Shown: positions 37,170 through 52,200 of the stretch, piece by piece
How the letters are laid out: each line of letters begins with the position of its first letter
How positions within the stretch are numbered: the first letter of the stretch is position 1
Notes under the pieces: generated by a model
Database searches by the model: none
The model's input: the letters and a program-made list of their open reading frames with translations, nothing else
Told to the model about the DNA's origin: nothing
Assembly: GCF_032854445.1 (NCBI RefSeq)
Contig: NC_088298.1
Span: 18,931,976-18,995,975 of the forward strand
Source: Liolophura sinensis
Taxonomy: Eukaryota > Mollusca > Polyplacophora > Chitonida > Chitonidae
Direction of reading: 5' to 3'
Length of the DNA: 64,000 nucleotides
Translations under genes and position numbers: made by a program

Positions 37170-37277
37170 ATGGCGGAAAGCCAGTCACAATTATCGGAGA
37201 TACCAGGTTCTACGACCACAATCACGACTGTGGCAGTACAGGCCGGTAAAGCCAGAATCATTCTCGCCATACTACGG
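37170..37277 (+). CDS. CCDC141: CCDC141 exon 1 (start codon)
   Basis: Encodes MAESQSQLSEIPGSTTTITT then VAVQAGKARIILAILR (36 codons). Human CCDC141 has the same S-T-V-A-V-Q-A-G motif. In-frame stops lie just upstream, so this ATG is the start. Donor gtaaga; the next intron is about 5 kb. Confidence 0.9.
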
Positions 37278-40200
37278 GTAAGACTTGCAAAATTCCATGG
37301 TGTTCTGTTTTTTTTTTTGGGTGGGGGGGGGGGGATTTAGCATAATTTTTTCATTGACAAATGGTCCATCATCTTGAGAACTCTTTGTAACTTTTGAGTG
37401 TGCAAGGCTGCTTAATTCAAAAAGCTTTACATCTAGAGGTTAAACGAAAAACAAAAAATTGCCTAGTCCAGGATTAGAACTGTCAACCCAGTAGTGGACC
37501 TGTACAGGTTTTAAGTAAATGATCATTTTAGAGAATTGTTGTGATAATTTATGGATTATTTCTATATTTATTGGATTGATGTTTTAGTGGTAAAAATCAC
37601 AGGCGAGAAAATTTCTACAGTTCTATCAAAATATATGTACATGTATTTATAAATATCATGATATTAGGTATTCGTAGATTCACTAATTATCAGTTTTAAA
37701 TTTCATTTCATACTTAAGCTATTTGTTTGAGTGACTCATAACTTAAATATGGGGATATGAATTCTGGTATATGGCTAACCTAATGGCGTTGTTTACAAAG
37801 TTTCACAGGGTTTTAGGCAACTCTTGTAGGTTCTCTATGCCTGGTCATCTGACTCAGAGGCTGTAGAGACGGGGTTTACGTATACTATAAGTGTAACAGT
37901 GGCGATGACTTGTACCATTTCCACCCACACAAAAGTTAGTCTCCGGTTTCAAAAGCCTCGCTTAACCTAACTCCCTTCCCTAGAAACACACACATGCACA
38001 TACTGCAGCCTCCCTCCATACCAGTTTTACACTTTTGGGTATGAGTCTGTCCTGTACCCTTTACTCACAACAGTTAAGTGTGTAAAACAACTAAGAGTAA
38101 TGGTGAAGAGAACCAAAAGACCTTAAATATAATGAATTCTGAGATGTTGAGAGATGAGGATTAGTTTGGTTGTAGATGTTATTAAGCCTCCTTCTGATCA
38201 GACCTAACGGTTTCCTGGTATTGAAAACAGAGTTTCTGTCATTTTATTTTTTGTGGAAAGATGATAATTAAGGAAAGATTGTCTGTTTTAAGGCAGTTAT
38301 TTGATGAGATTTGTGTATTACTTCTTTTAAGAATATGACCATTTAAAAATAAAATAATCAGATATTTTGATTATTCCAAATCAATAATTTAAAAAAATAA
38401 GACCACATCAAAATTCAGAAACAGATAAATGATTGGCAAAAAAAAAAGTTTTTATTTTTATTTGATTTTGTGGGGAAGTATTAATATTGTCCTGAAAAGA
38501 ATAGTATTGTAGTAATGAAATTTGCTACTGTTACTGAAATTTTATAATACTATTTTTGATAATCTATGGTTTGCTTGTGTTTATTTTGTCAACACCCCAC
38601 TTGTCAGAAGTCCCTCTGACAGAAGAGTGGTAAATGGGTACAGAGAATGCCCTGGTTTCTGTGGTAACTGCCACCCCAGTAGCCCCAACAACATGTGGAT
38701 GGTGTTAGAAGAATATTAAGACCCAAGGGTCTCAAATTTCCACTCTAAACTGTGTAGCATTCTAAAAATAGTCCCACTGGACAATTTTTAGGTTTGAAGA
38801 AAGTAGTGCCTGTATATAGGCTAAACACAATGTACGTTTAGAGAGGGCCTACATTTGAGGTAATACCTATAGTTACAAATTACGTTCCTTTAAAAGCTTG
38901 GGTGGTGTATTGTGTAAGTAATTTGAATGCAGCTTTTAATAAAACTTATGTTCAGGAAAAAACAAACAAGTCTGCAGTGTGTTGAAAATAGAAATCTTTT
39001 TTTTTTTTTAGGGGAAAAAATTATCAAGGTAAAAGCGTAAAAACATGAAAATATGTGTGTATCTTGAGAGTGCTTAGAAAAACACTTGAGTTGTAAAGAA
39101 ATAAGATTTGCATGACCAAATGGAAAGAATTATAATTTTGACCAAATAGAAAAGGATAAAATCAGATAGATCAAAGGTCCAATAAGTTGGAGTTTTTTTT
39201 TTTTGGATGATAAGTGTACATCAGTTATATCGTATGATGTGTTATGTAATGCTTTCTACTGCTCGCTTGCTTGCTGCCAGAATTCCAGTCTCTGCTGATG
39301 TTGTTTATGCCTGAGGTAAACAACGAACTTTGAAAAACCATCCTCGTGCCTGCCAAAATGGCTGCCCTTTGCTATGGCCTTGTCTCTATCTCAAACATCA
39401 GAAAGTAAATGTTGCCAAAATACGAAGCCAGCTTTTGGAGATCATTCTCGCTGTTTTCTGAGAAATGGAAGGGCATGGATTTGGCAGGTTCTAAGTTCTG
39501 GCAAGAAAAGATACATAAAGGTGCCTAAATGAGCACATCACCTGTGACCTCTCGGAGAAAGAAGGGCATAGAATTGGCAGGGGGAAGTTCTGGCAAGGGA
39601 AGTTCCTGGCAGGGAAGTTCTGGCAAGGGAAGTTCTTTATAGGTGCCTAAATTCTGCACTCTGGTGCTGCAAATCTCAAGTGTCCACACAGAAAAAAATC
39701 GCATGTTGAAAATAGTTGATGTAATAAAGATTTATTTATTTATTTGATGGTGTTTTACGCCATACTCAAGAATTAATCACTTATACGATGGCAGCCAGCA
39801 TTTAGGGTGGGTGGAAACCGAGCACAGCCCGGGGGAAACCCACGACCATCTGCAGGTTGCTTGCAGACCTTCCCAGGTACGGCCATAGAGGGAGCCATGT
39901 AATAAGATAATGTTGCTATAGAGTTTAAATAATATGTATTGATATACTTATAATAGGCAGCACCTTTTTTCTGTCTCTCATTTACATAGACCATCATCAT
40001 TTCTGTGCGAATCTTCCCCCGCACCCTTGTAGAACACACTATCTAGTCTAGAAACAATAAAATGGAAAAAAAAAAGTAGAAAAGCAAAAAACAAAAAAAG
40101 GATGTTATTTTGGCAAGGCACCAGGGGTCTGTTGAGTTATTTTTACCTGGTGTACAGCTCTATCTTGAGCACAGCTTCTGCGCAGTATCATGTACTCTTC

Positions 40201-43200
40201 CTCTGTCCTATACAGATGTTCCACATGGTATCAAGTGCCTAGAGGCCTAGGGGCGGCCTGTAGACTAGTGCATCTGTCATACCATACATCCGCTACCCAG
40301 CCCTAACCAGTCATCCCCCTACCCACCTCATGCCACACTCTTAACATGAATACCTTAGACTTCAAATACTGCAACCTGGAACATTTCTGATTTTTTTTTG
40401 TTTTTTTTTGTTTTTTTTTTTCTTCTTTCTTTTGAGACAAGTGTGTTAGTTTTGCAGTTTTGCAGAAAGTTTTGCAAAATTACTTAGCCAGTGTTTGTTG
40501 ATATTAGATTTTATTATTTTCTACAGCTATTTAAATGTGGAGTTTCTGCTGTAGTTTCCTACAGCAAAAACCTGCAGGAAACCTTTTTGGTAAAATTTTT
40601 ATCCAGGTTCCTCCATTGCGGCGTCACATGAAGATTGAAAATCAGCTCCATCTTAGTTTTGCATAATTTAATGAATTCATTCATTCTTATTCATTGCTTG
40701 TTTCATTGCAATAATTGCTTCGTATATTGTGTGAATTTGATCAAATTGGGTTCCCAGCTAAATTGCTCTGGACATACGTGTACATAGTTGGGTTAATTTA
40801 GCATGGAATAAAAAGCACAGTACTTGGTAATACACTCCTTGTTTTTAATGACACTGTTTAGATGAGACAAATTTTCAATGAGAAAATGTTATTGTAGGAG
40901 AAGAAAAGTTTTACAAAAGTTTCTAAAAAATGACGTTTGGATATGTGGGAATGAAAACAAAACTCTTCATTTTCAGCTGGGGTGAAGGTTTTCAGTGTCC
41001 TATTGCGTCGTATTGTAGAGTATTCGTGAGTGAGGTCAGATGTTAGGAAATGTCTCAAATAATTAGAAAGCAGTTGAATGTTAACTCAGATCTCTGATAA
41101 TCATCCTATATAAGGACATATATTTTTATGAGGCACTTTATATACAGTATACTCATCCATGAAATAATCTTATATGTGCGTGGTCTATATGTGGGAAGGT
41201 CTGACAGCAACCTGTGGATGGTCATGGTTTTCCCCAGTGCTCTGCCCGGTTTTCCTCCCACCATAATGCTGGCTGCCGTCGTATAAGTGAAATACTCTGA
41301 GTACGGCGTAAAACACCAGTCAAATAAATAAATAGGTATATATGTGGGATAGTTTGAGATCAGTGATGGAGATGCTGACAAGGCAAACAGACAAACAGGC
41401 AGGCTCAGACCTATGTTGTAGCTATATCTGTATAATGCTTCAGATGGAGTACATTTATCATCTGCTGTGGGAGGAGATTTTGCCCCTTCATGGGTGTCTT
41501 GAGCTAAGGACACATATGCTAGTTATGTAATCAGGGAGATGCTGGGTGTACTAGGAATTTGGATTGAAATGAGCCATGAAATAATGGTGGAAGGGAATCA
41601 TGTACATGTAGGCGTAATATCATGTACTGATGTAATTATAGGATGACAAGGTCAAAGGTGAAAATATTGGAAAGGTAGCATTCATGTTTTAAATGCTTAC
41701 TAAAAACTTATTTAAACTGTTAATTGAAACTGTTGAAAGTTGCAAGTCTTGAGTTTTTTTTGGTTCAGTCATACGTGTACCAAAGACTTTAAAATTGGCA
41801 ATTTTAGTGCTTCCTCTGAAGCTGACACCATAAAAGATTACAATGAGGTCAAGTACAGCACTGGTTGGCCTGGTGCTATTATATATTATGACTGTGTGAG
41901 GTGTCCTGTCCGGTGTCTAGCACAAGGTATACTGATCCAGTGAGGCAGCATTATACGTACATGTACATGTATATTTTTGTAGGCAGTGAAACGGACTGTT
42001 ACAAGACGAAGCATTCATGATGATGACAGAAGTAGCATTTTAACTCTAAAGAGACTAAAATAAAATTTTATCATTGGTTTGTATTCATGTTTTTGCATGT
42101 AAATTTAAGTGAAACAAAGCCAATATTGAACATATTTCATATCATGGAAGCTTAAAGATTCAGGTTCTATTGACCACATGATAAGACTCTATTGAACACA
42201 GTTTTTCGATGTTGTTATTGTTGACAGTGCGGAGAATGGATCCGGGTACGAATCCACCAGATGGAACCCGACCTCACAGAAGTCGGCGCAACGCTGGAAG
42301 AGGCTTTACAGTTACGCCGAGAAACACGACGAACTCCTTGCTAAACTACAGGTGAGAATATATTGTCATTACAGGTAAACTTACTGGTAACAAAGAAGGC
42401 CTATGCAGACCAAGTTCACCACCCTGAGAAACAACCAGCACTGCAAACTGGCTGTTCTGTATTTCGATGTATTGATCATCTTTACAGTTGCTACTTTGGC
42501 CTGTACCAAGCTGTTGAATTCTTCAGGGAGAATCACGATATAAGACAATAATTAACTTAAGGTTTTCACATTTGAGGATTGAAAATATTATGCGAAATTA
42601 AGAAAAGCGACGTGGTCATCGGCCAACAGCATGGTTGAACAGCAAGTGGCACATACATGTATTCAGCTACTCCCACTGTTTTTGGATTTATTCATTTATT
42701 TATTCATTTATTTATTTATTTATTTATTTGATTTGGTGTTTTATGCCGTACTCAAGAATATTTCACGTATATGACGGCATCCAGCATTATGATGGGAGGA
42801 AACCGGGCAGAGCCCGGAAGAAACCCACAGCCATCTGCAGGTTGTTGCCAGACCTTCCCACGTACGGCCGGAGAGGAAGCCAGCATGGGCTGGGACTTGA
42901 ACTCACAGCGACCGCATTGGTGAGAGGCTCCTGGGTCATTACGCTGTGCTAGCGCACTAACCAACTAAGCACTATTTTTGGAGCCTTGGTGACAAAAAGC
43001 AGTTGGTAAGGCCCATGTGACGATTTTCACAGCCTGGTTGCCATATGGTGTGCATATCTACACTGGCACACATCGGAAAGTCCTTCCTAACTTGCCAAAG
43101 ATTGGTGGTTTACACCAGGCAGTCCTCATAAAACTAACTGGTTTCTAACTTTGAATCACTCTTGATGGCTTGTTGAAGGTACGTGTTCAAAATCCAACTC

Positions 43201-46200
43201 CTTTTGATTTTGTTGTGGCAGGAGGTTTATTAGATATCCTTGCAAACTATATACTGCTGTTAGTGATTGATGATACCAGGCTGTGCCTCATTTCTTCATT
43301 AACCTCATTTCCCTCATTAACCTCATTTCCCTCATTAACCTCATCTTCTTTCATTTGTACAATAACCTTGTACAACGTATAATAAATAAAACAAATGAGT
43401 CTATCTTGTTGCTACAGATGCATGAATCAAAAGGCATTATCTAAAATCAAAATTTTCAAACATTGTATCAACCCAAAATTTACAAACAAAACATGTGACA
43501 TTTTTTAGTCAAAAAGATAAAATAATTTTCATATGTTGAAAGAAATCTTATTCAGGATGGCATCTAAAGTTACATGAGAGGTTTGTTGGGATATGGTACC
43601 TGTATAGCTAAGTACATTCATGTTATAACGAAGCCAGGTTATTATCGTCTTGCAAGTAGTCTTTCTCAGAACAACCACAGAATGAAGGAAACTTTACTTA
43701 GGATAACTGGCTTAGATCACTTTTTTTGTTTTCTGCTATTAATCTGGACAAACTAGATGTACGTAGTTACTTTCATCCTGGTAAGCGATCATATGTTTGG
43801 ATGTAAGGAAAGATATAACTTCTAGACTATACCACAGCTAAATGTATATGTATATCTACATCCATGTAGGTAAAAAGTGTTTTACCCACACATTGGGTCT
43901 CGGTTGACCAAAAGATTTCCAGGTGCTAAGGATTTACACAGGTGGTTTTTGCATGATCTTAGCGGTGGTAGATTTACATAGGTGTTCTTGTATAGTCTTG
44001 GCAGTGGTAGATCTACGTATATAGCCAAACACAGAATTGACTTCCTGTAGTGGAGACTGCCTGCAGACTTGGGTGTATAACATGTACACATGAAGAAATG
44101 AGCATGTTGTAACTATCAGCTTAAGGGTGGGGGCCGACAAGTGGTGCAAGAAACAATGGAAAGTCGAGAAAGAAAATAACTTGACATCGGACAAACAATA
44201 CTGTGAAATACACCTGAGGGCAACTGCAGGTCTGAAAACACTAGTTGTCGTACCAGAAAAGGCTTGTTTGAATAGATAAGGGGAAATTGTTAGAAAAAAC
44301 AGTTGAACAAAAATACAGAGCATTTTAAGCAGCTGTATGGGTCATGGGTTCAACCTGGCTGGAGGTGAATTATATTTGTTATGTCTTTAATTCATTTACG
44401 TGCATGTAGTTAGCCACTGCAAAAGTGCAGACGGTAATCTGGAGATAGAGGGAGGGGAAACACACTTTAACCTTTTCTTTTTCCCAGAAAATGCCTGTTA
44501 AATTGTTCTCACCCCCTTAATCTGTTTTCCAGTGTTGAAAGAGTAAACCTTTGGTTATTGTCTTTCAGATGAATACCACATATAAAACAGATGAATAAAT
44601 AAATAATTCTAAGCTGCACAATGATCACAATGAAAAGTGGAAATAAGATTGTGCCAGCAATAACCAGATACATACAGGAACATGGTTCCCTTGTCCCCTC
44701 ACCATCTACCCTCTTCCCCTCCCCCCCCCCCCCACCAACAGCTGTCTGTCATTGTGACCTTAAGGCCCCTGTGACCCTCTCCTCTCCTATAGGTTAGGGT
44801 CACCCTGTCAGAGCATGGCAATTTCAGATCAACCTGGCTTCTTAGCTTTTCTCACTGTAGCCATGATGCAAAATCCTAGCTATCTCCATTGTGATGGCGT
44901 TTTTAGAGGGAGTTCTGAGTGAATTGGGTAAACTGATAGTTTGATGTGGTCGGTTGAGTGTGTAGGTACATCTACTGTGAAATGATCAATAATAAATATT
45001 TTACAATTAAATTGACTCCATCCTCACCAGTGCCAGAAAGCAAGTAATTACAAAAAGAAGGTATATGTGTAAGTTGTATATACATGTAACTAGGGAATCA
45101 AAGTCCTGAAGATACGTTTTGTGCTGTTTTAATTTTTAATTTCATACCATTCTTAATTTCTTCATAATAGTGATTCTCAAAGAAATTTAAACTGATGTAT
45201 GAATTGCCTGTATAAAAATTGGTGTGCTGGAACTGCTTGCAGAATTTCTGTGATTCAAAAACCCAGCAGCGCAGTAGAGAACATGGTGCGTAGGCTGAAA
45301 GTTGGCAGTAAATGAAGGGACATATAGTTTGTAATGCTCTGACTTGGCTGGAAGCTTAAGAAAAGCATCCTACAGCTTATAGCCTGTTGAGCTCTGCTGG
45401 CCCTTTATGGTAGAGGACAGGGAGCTACCATCTGCCCTATACTGTTACCCACGTTACCATGGCAACCAAGATGTTCAGCAAGAATAGATAGGATTTAGAG
45501 CTGGTTGTCTGGTCAGAGACCTGGCAAGGTATATCATAAGCTGGTAGACATTAGTTCCCCCTCCCCCCACAACCCCTCCCCCCCCCCCAACTGTGGTGTA
45601 ATAGAGTTAGTGGAAGACAGATAACATATAGATGGATGACTGTAAGTCACATTCCTTACACTGATGGTATATTATCCCCCAATGCTGATACATGCTGGGA
45701 TGGAATCTGAACACAGAAGCCAGCAGAAGTTGGAAGCGCACCCTCACAACAGGTGCATGGCAATTTCCTTACTGTGGGGAGGGAGCTTAGGGCTAGTGAG
45801 GGTGGGGCACGGCTGAGACTTTTTCAATTCTTCTTTTTTTATGACGTTCAGTATATTGTGAAACTAAAATAGAGTGATTGGTTGGGACACTCACTTTTGA
45901 CAAGGAGAAAGTCACTTGAAGGATGAAATATGTTTGACTTATGTGATAAAAACATGGCACAGAGATCCTCGTTTTCATAAAGTGACTTCAAGAAACTCAA
46001 TTAACAGTGTTCCATCTCTTTACCTTTTCATTTTTTTGCCTGAACTTATAGTAATTGAATATATTTCTGAAGTAAAGAATACATATTTAGATGGATGGGT
46101 TGGTTGTTTATTTATTTGATTGTTTGTTTTTACATCGTGATTGGCAGGTTAGGCTCAGGTTATAATTGCCGCAGTATATTTATTATTACAGTCAGACAAA

Positions 46201-49200
46201 ACTTTTATATTCTTTTTACTTTTAATTCTTGGTGGTTCTCTTCATAATATTTCGAAAATTGATGAAGAAGCCAGTTACATTTATGATATTGCCTTCCAAA
46301 TATTAGAAATCAATTCCATCTTTTTTATAAAAAAAAAATGTACTGACGAATTGTTTTTTAATTTGACAGTGATCAGGTTTGCATTGGAAATCTGGCCCCG
46401 GGATCACAAAGCAGCCTTAGACTCGGGTCAGAATCTCAGATCACTTTAAAATTGTTATTTCGTACATAACCAGGGCAAAATATTGCTTGACAGCATAAAT
46501 TCTAGGTAAATTATTGTACAAGAAATTTCAACTAAAATTACAGAAAGAAAGATACCAGATTTAAGGACTGAAATTTTGACTTAAGTCTAAGATGGCTTTG
46601 TCACATCGGTGCCTGTACAGGTGTATACCTGAATATGAACAGCTAATCATTCCCTGCTAGGTCAGACAAACCATTTAGATTAAGGCTTCATGCAATCTTG
46701 AATGCTGTTCTCACTGGTCATATTGGGGTGGATTCACTGAAGGTACAATCCTCAACCAAATATGTCTCACAACTGGTTCTCAGATAGATGATTTTTAGTA
46801 CCACAAACCATACCTTCTCACACCCCTTCGCTTCCCCATCACCCCTCCCCCAACACCCCCCACCAATTCTTAGAGCATCCTCTGCCTCCTGCTTGTCTGT
46901 AAGCATGATCGTATGTCAGGATTGGAAAGGCAGATACATGGTGGGTACATTTACAGATGTACATGTATTTTTTGCGCATGTTGATGAGCATCAGCCAAAT
47001 TCCACACCTCATTCTACAGCCCATCCCTCGTACTGATACATCCCTGGGTATAAATAGCTCAGATAACCTGTGCCAACAGTCTGGCAACAGTTACATGGAA
47101 TTCCAGGAAGTCACATTTATAAAGTGAAAGGAAATGAAAGACGTAGGCTGAATTTAAATAACTTCTGAATAAAAATGTTAAACAATAATCAAACAAATAA
47201 GCAAACATATGTCACTAGCTCAACACTAGCACACTTGTGGCTGGTCCATGACATTCTGTTACCAGTCCTCTTACCTTTGTCTGCTGTTGATGTAGAGTTA
47301 GTGCTGTGTCTGTGGATATGGTGCCTAATGCCACTAGCACACTTGTGGCTGGTCAATGACATTCCACTACCACTCCTCTAGCCTTTGTCTGGTGTGGATG
47401 TGGAGTTAGTGCTGTGTCTGTGGATGCGGTGCCTAATGCCACTAGCTCACCACTAGCACACTTGTGGCTGGTCCATGACATTCCAGTACCAGTCCTCTAG
47501 CCTTTGTCTGGTGTGGATGTAGAGTTAGTACTGTGTCTGTGGATATGGTGCCTAATTCCACTAGCTCACCACTAGCACACTTGTGGCTGGTCCCTGACAT
47601 TCCACTACCACTCCTCTAGCCTTTGTCTGGTGTGGATGTGGAGTTAGTGCTGTGTCTGTGGATATGGTGCCTAATGCCACTAGCTCACCACTAGCACACT
47701 TGTGTCTGGTGTGGATGTGGAGTTAGTGCTGTGTCTGTGGATGTGGTGCCTAATGCCACTAGCTCACCACTAGCACACTTGTGGCTGGTCCATGACATTC
47801 CACTACCAGTCCTCAAGCCTTTGTCTGGTGTGGATGTGGAGTTAGTGCTGTGTCTGTGGATGTGGTGCCTAATGCCACTAGCACACTTGTGGCTGGTCCA
47901 TGACATTCCACTGCCAGTCCTCTAGCCTTTGTCTGGTGTGGATGTGGAGTTAGTGCTGTGTCTGTGGATGTGGTGCCTAATGCCACTAGCTCACCACTAG
48001 CACACTTGTGGCTGGTCCATGACATTCCACTGCCAGTCCTCTAGCCTTTGTCTGCTGTGGATGTAGAGTTAGTACTGTGTCTGTGGATGCGGTGCCTAAT
48101 GCCACTAGCTCACCACTAGCACACTTGTGGCTGGTCCATGACATTCCACTACCAGTCCTCAAGCCTTTGTCTGGTGTGGATGTAGAGTTAGTGCTGTGTA
48201 TGTGGATGTGGTGCCTAATGCCACTAGCTCACCACTAGCACACTTGTGTCTGGTGTGGATGTGGAGTTAGTGCTGTGTCTGTGGATGTGGTGCCTAATGC
48301 CACTAGCTCACCACTAGCACACTTGTGGCTGGTCCATGACATTCCACTACCAGTCCTCTAGCCCTTGTCTGGTGTGGATGTAGAGTTAGTGCTGTGTCTG
48401 TGGATATGGTGCCTAATGCCACTAGCTCACCACTAGCACACTTGTGGCTGGTCCATGACATTCCACTACCACTCCTCTAGCCCTTGTCTGGTGTGGATGT
48501 AGAGTTAGTGCTGTGTCTGTGGATGTGGTGCCTAATGCCACTAGCTCACCACTAGCACACTTGTGGCTGATCCATGACATTCCACTACCAGTCTTCTAGC
48601 CTTTGTCCGGTGTGGATGTATAGTTAGTGCTGTGTCTGTGGATGCGGTGCCTAATGCCACTAACTCACCAGTAGCACATCTGTATCTGTCTACCAGCATT
48701 CCTCTACTACTCCTCTAGCCTTTGTCTACTGTGGACGTAGTCATAGCTACTGCCCAAAGATGCGTGTTCAGTAACCATATTTTGTATGCACTACAATCAT
48801 TCCACAGACACACTATTGGCAAGCCACTCATATAAGCCACATTGTATCTTCACAGCTATGTAGAAGAAAGTCAATCTATAGTGTGTTTTAACAAGGCCTA
48901 GTGGGTCACATGCCAATGTCCAAACTTCCTGATAATGATGTTGGATAGGCACTTAGGCAATTTACACCTGAATTACACCTGAACATACATTACTTTTGAT
49001 ACCTGTTTTTGCATTGACTCATTTAATGAATATTTATATATGCTTTTTGTTTTTCATATTTTCATTGTAGAAATCATTTCATAGATACATTTGAAATATT
49101 CCATGAAATACTCCATATGCATGTTTAGCCATATTTATCGGTTTCAGACACATTACATGTTTTTGACCTTCTGCTACCAAATGTGACTTTTGCATTTAAT

Positions 49201-52200
49201 GTAGATGTTTTCATTGAACAGTAACATAATTTTAGTAGTAAGATTCTTCACTCAGTGTTCATTCTTTTCACAGGTGTAGTTAAAATACCTTATTTACTCC
49301 ACAGACTTTTCTCTCAAAGTTCATGGAATTCACCTATATATGTTCCTCCTTGTTTCTTGTGTTACAGAAGAAGCAAGATGAGGTCACCAACTTACTCGCA
49401 CGGGCCGACACTTTCGCTACGCAGAATCCCGGCGATCGTGACCAGAGCGTCGAGGTATACGCCGCAATGGCGGAGTCCCTCGGCGAGGCCTGGAAGGACC
49501 TAAACGCGAAACTAGAATACCGAACACAGCTGTTGGACGAGAGCATATCATTCTACCAGAGCGCTGGAGACGTAAGTCATCTAAGAAACATGGTTTTTAT
49601 CCTCAAATTGCAAAAAAAGAAAACTTTTTGGTGTGGATTGTCAGAGTGAACCGTTCCAATCATTTTCTTTTGCAAGTCCTTAAAAAATTCAGTCTTTCAC
49701 CTTAACCTTGAATGCAAATTTGTTTCTTACTCTGATGGATGATTTTTAACATGAGCAGAAGTGTCCCTTTTACAAATTTTTTTACGTTGAACTTTTGATT
49801 TCATAAAAAAGCTATTTACAAGAATTGCGTACTGCTTTAGACTCATACATGTATATACTTACGTGGACATACATGGGTTCAATGATAATTAAAGCTGTTA
49901 TCCAATAACGCTTCCTGGGTCCATGCTACTAGCCTCTTACAACTTCTGGTAGCCTGTTGTCTACATTTCCTGGGTCCATACTACTAGTCTGTTACCACCT
50001 CTGGTAGCCTGATATCTATAAGGTTTATGATAATGCCTGTTGTCTACATTTCCTGGGTCCATACTACTAGTCTGTTACCACTTCTGGTAGCCTGATGTCT
50101 ATAAGGTTTACGATAATGCCTGTTGTCTACATTTCCTGGGTCCATACTACTAGTCTTTTACCACTTCTGGTAGCCTGATGTCTATAAGGTTTATAATATA
50201 AAAAAAAAAAAAGATTAGCAAGAAGTATCTGAATTTGAACCCACAGGCTGCCAGATGCAATGTCCATTTGGGCTTGTGTGAGAAAAGAAAATCAATATTG
50301 CTCTCATTTAGCACTGCTGGGCTATACATGTATATCTGTCACAGTCGGCAATTTCGAGGATCAACCATGTAGGCTCTGCATAAATTGCATGCTGAAAAAT
50401 TGGTAAAGAGATGGAAAGGAATGTACTGGATTTGAACCCTAGACTGCCTGGCATCGTTTACAATGGGCCTAGTATTGAAGACTAACAAAGAGATCAGGTA
50501 GCTTTGATCTTCTGCTGATAGCTGAGAACAAAAGACAGAAACCATACATTGTTACTAAGTTGATCCTAATAAAAATGGCAAAGGTCCCGGGAAGTGAGTC
50601 GAAAGGGTGTGAAACCTTTTAGTTTATGTTGTGGTGCCCCCGACTTCATTATCATTTACAAGAACTTAGAACAAATTACCATTTTTGGTGTGTTTTGTTT
50701 CATTCAACAGTTCGCCAAACGGATGGAGCAGGCGAGAGCAGGCTTTTCTGCGTTGCCCCTCGCTTCTGATGTAGAAACTGCAAAACGCCTCCTCCAACAG
50801 CATCAAGACATGAAAAAAGGTATGCTGGCAATTTGGGCCAGAATTGGTAAAAATTGTAACCAGAATAGTGGGTTAGAGCAAGTCACTTGTAAGCAAGAGA
50901 ACTGGGTTCAAAATTTTTCACTGAAAAGTCAAATATCAAGTGGTCAAATATCAGATTTAATATTGTAAATGTAAATGTACTTATAAATAAACTTTCAAAA
51001 TAATGATACATCACAGCCGATTACATCTTAAAAAATTCATGAAAACTATTTCCTTTTATGGGCAGAAACCTTGCTCAGATTTTTTGGCAATTTTTAGACA
51101 TCCACACATATATAAAATGTCCACTTCGGGACCGGTAGATCCAGGATCAATCCTTGGTCGAGTCACACCTAAGACTTTAAAAGAGGAAGTTGTAACTTCC
51201 TCGCTTGGCGTTCAGCATGAAGGGGATAGTGCAACGACTGGTTGACCCGTATCAGTATAATGGCTCGGGCGGGGCGGCTTACTTGCCTTCGGTAAGTCGT
51301 CTCAGTGATGCAGCACTAAATAAAAGAGCAGTGGAAATCCGTCCTGCAACAAGGAGGCACATTACACGTGCATGCACCCTAATGATTCCTTCGTCGTCAT
51401 ATGACTGAAAAATTGTTGAGTACGACGTTAAACCCCAAGCACTCACTCACTCACTCACTCACTCGTATATAAAATAACACTTTTGTGGTATTTTCACCCA
51501 CGACCCTTTCTACCTCCCCAGGTATACTAGAATCGTCAAAAAGCACCCTGGACTTAGGATATCGTCTACTAGATCGCATCAAAGAACTTGGTGTGCATGC
51601 AGACGCCCAGAACCGACACGCTACAACCGCAGCCTGCTACGGCATCGAGCATCTCTTGGAACTTTTGCACGATCGCCGGCGGCACCTTGAAGACTTGTGG
51701 TTGCAGCGTAAACTAAGATTAGAACAATGTCTACAGTTATGCCAGTTGGATCAAGAAGTCAATAAGGTTTGTACCGGTACTGTTGTCTTTGTACCAGGGC
51801 TAAATCATCAAAGGCTTGTGCTGTATACAATGTAGATATAGAAAAATTGAGTTAGAAGCTGTTCTCTGGCAGTTTGGGTCCTCTGTGGTAAGCATACTAG
51901 TGCAGCACAATGACCCAGGAGCCTCTCACCTATGTGATTTCTGTAAGTTCAAGTCCAGCTCTTGCTGGCTTTCTCTCTGGTGAGAAGGTCTTGCAGCAAC
52001 CTGCGAATTTTTGTGTGTTTCCTTTGAGCTCTCTGTTTTCCTCCTCCATAATGCTGGCTGCTATCATATAATTGAAACATTCTTGAATACGACATAAAAC
52101 TCTGTCCACTGTTATATTGTTAATTGTTTGTGCTGTTACTGCAGGCTTTGGACTGGTTTCGAACTGTGGGCTCATCCTACCTTAAGAGATCAGAGCTTGG

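Larger units (their letters stand above)
37278..42227 (+). other. CCDC141 intron 1
   Basis: About 5 kb, GT-AAGA to GACAG. Contains a G run (37320-37333), SINE A copies at 39727 and 41170, a SINE C piece at 41750 and a T-rich run near 40390-40425. Large first introns often carry enhancers, but I see no specific motif. Confidence 0.7.
42352..49367 (+). other. CCDC141 intron 2
   Basis: About 7 kb, the longest intron. Contains SINE A (42690), a family D fragment (43030) and the 105-121-bp minisatellite (47220-48720). C runs at about 44720 and 45580. No additional exon recognised. Confidence 0.7.

Noticed and set aside
33500-37170. SESTD1 and CCDC141 as one fused gene
   Set aside because: The CCDC141 start is preceded by in-frame stops after the only nearby acceptor-like site (TGA right after 'aagtttag'), and both genes have family-typical N termini.
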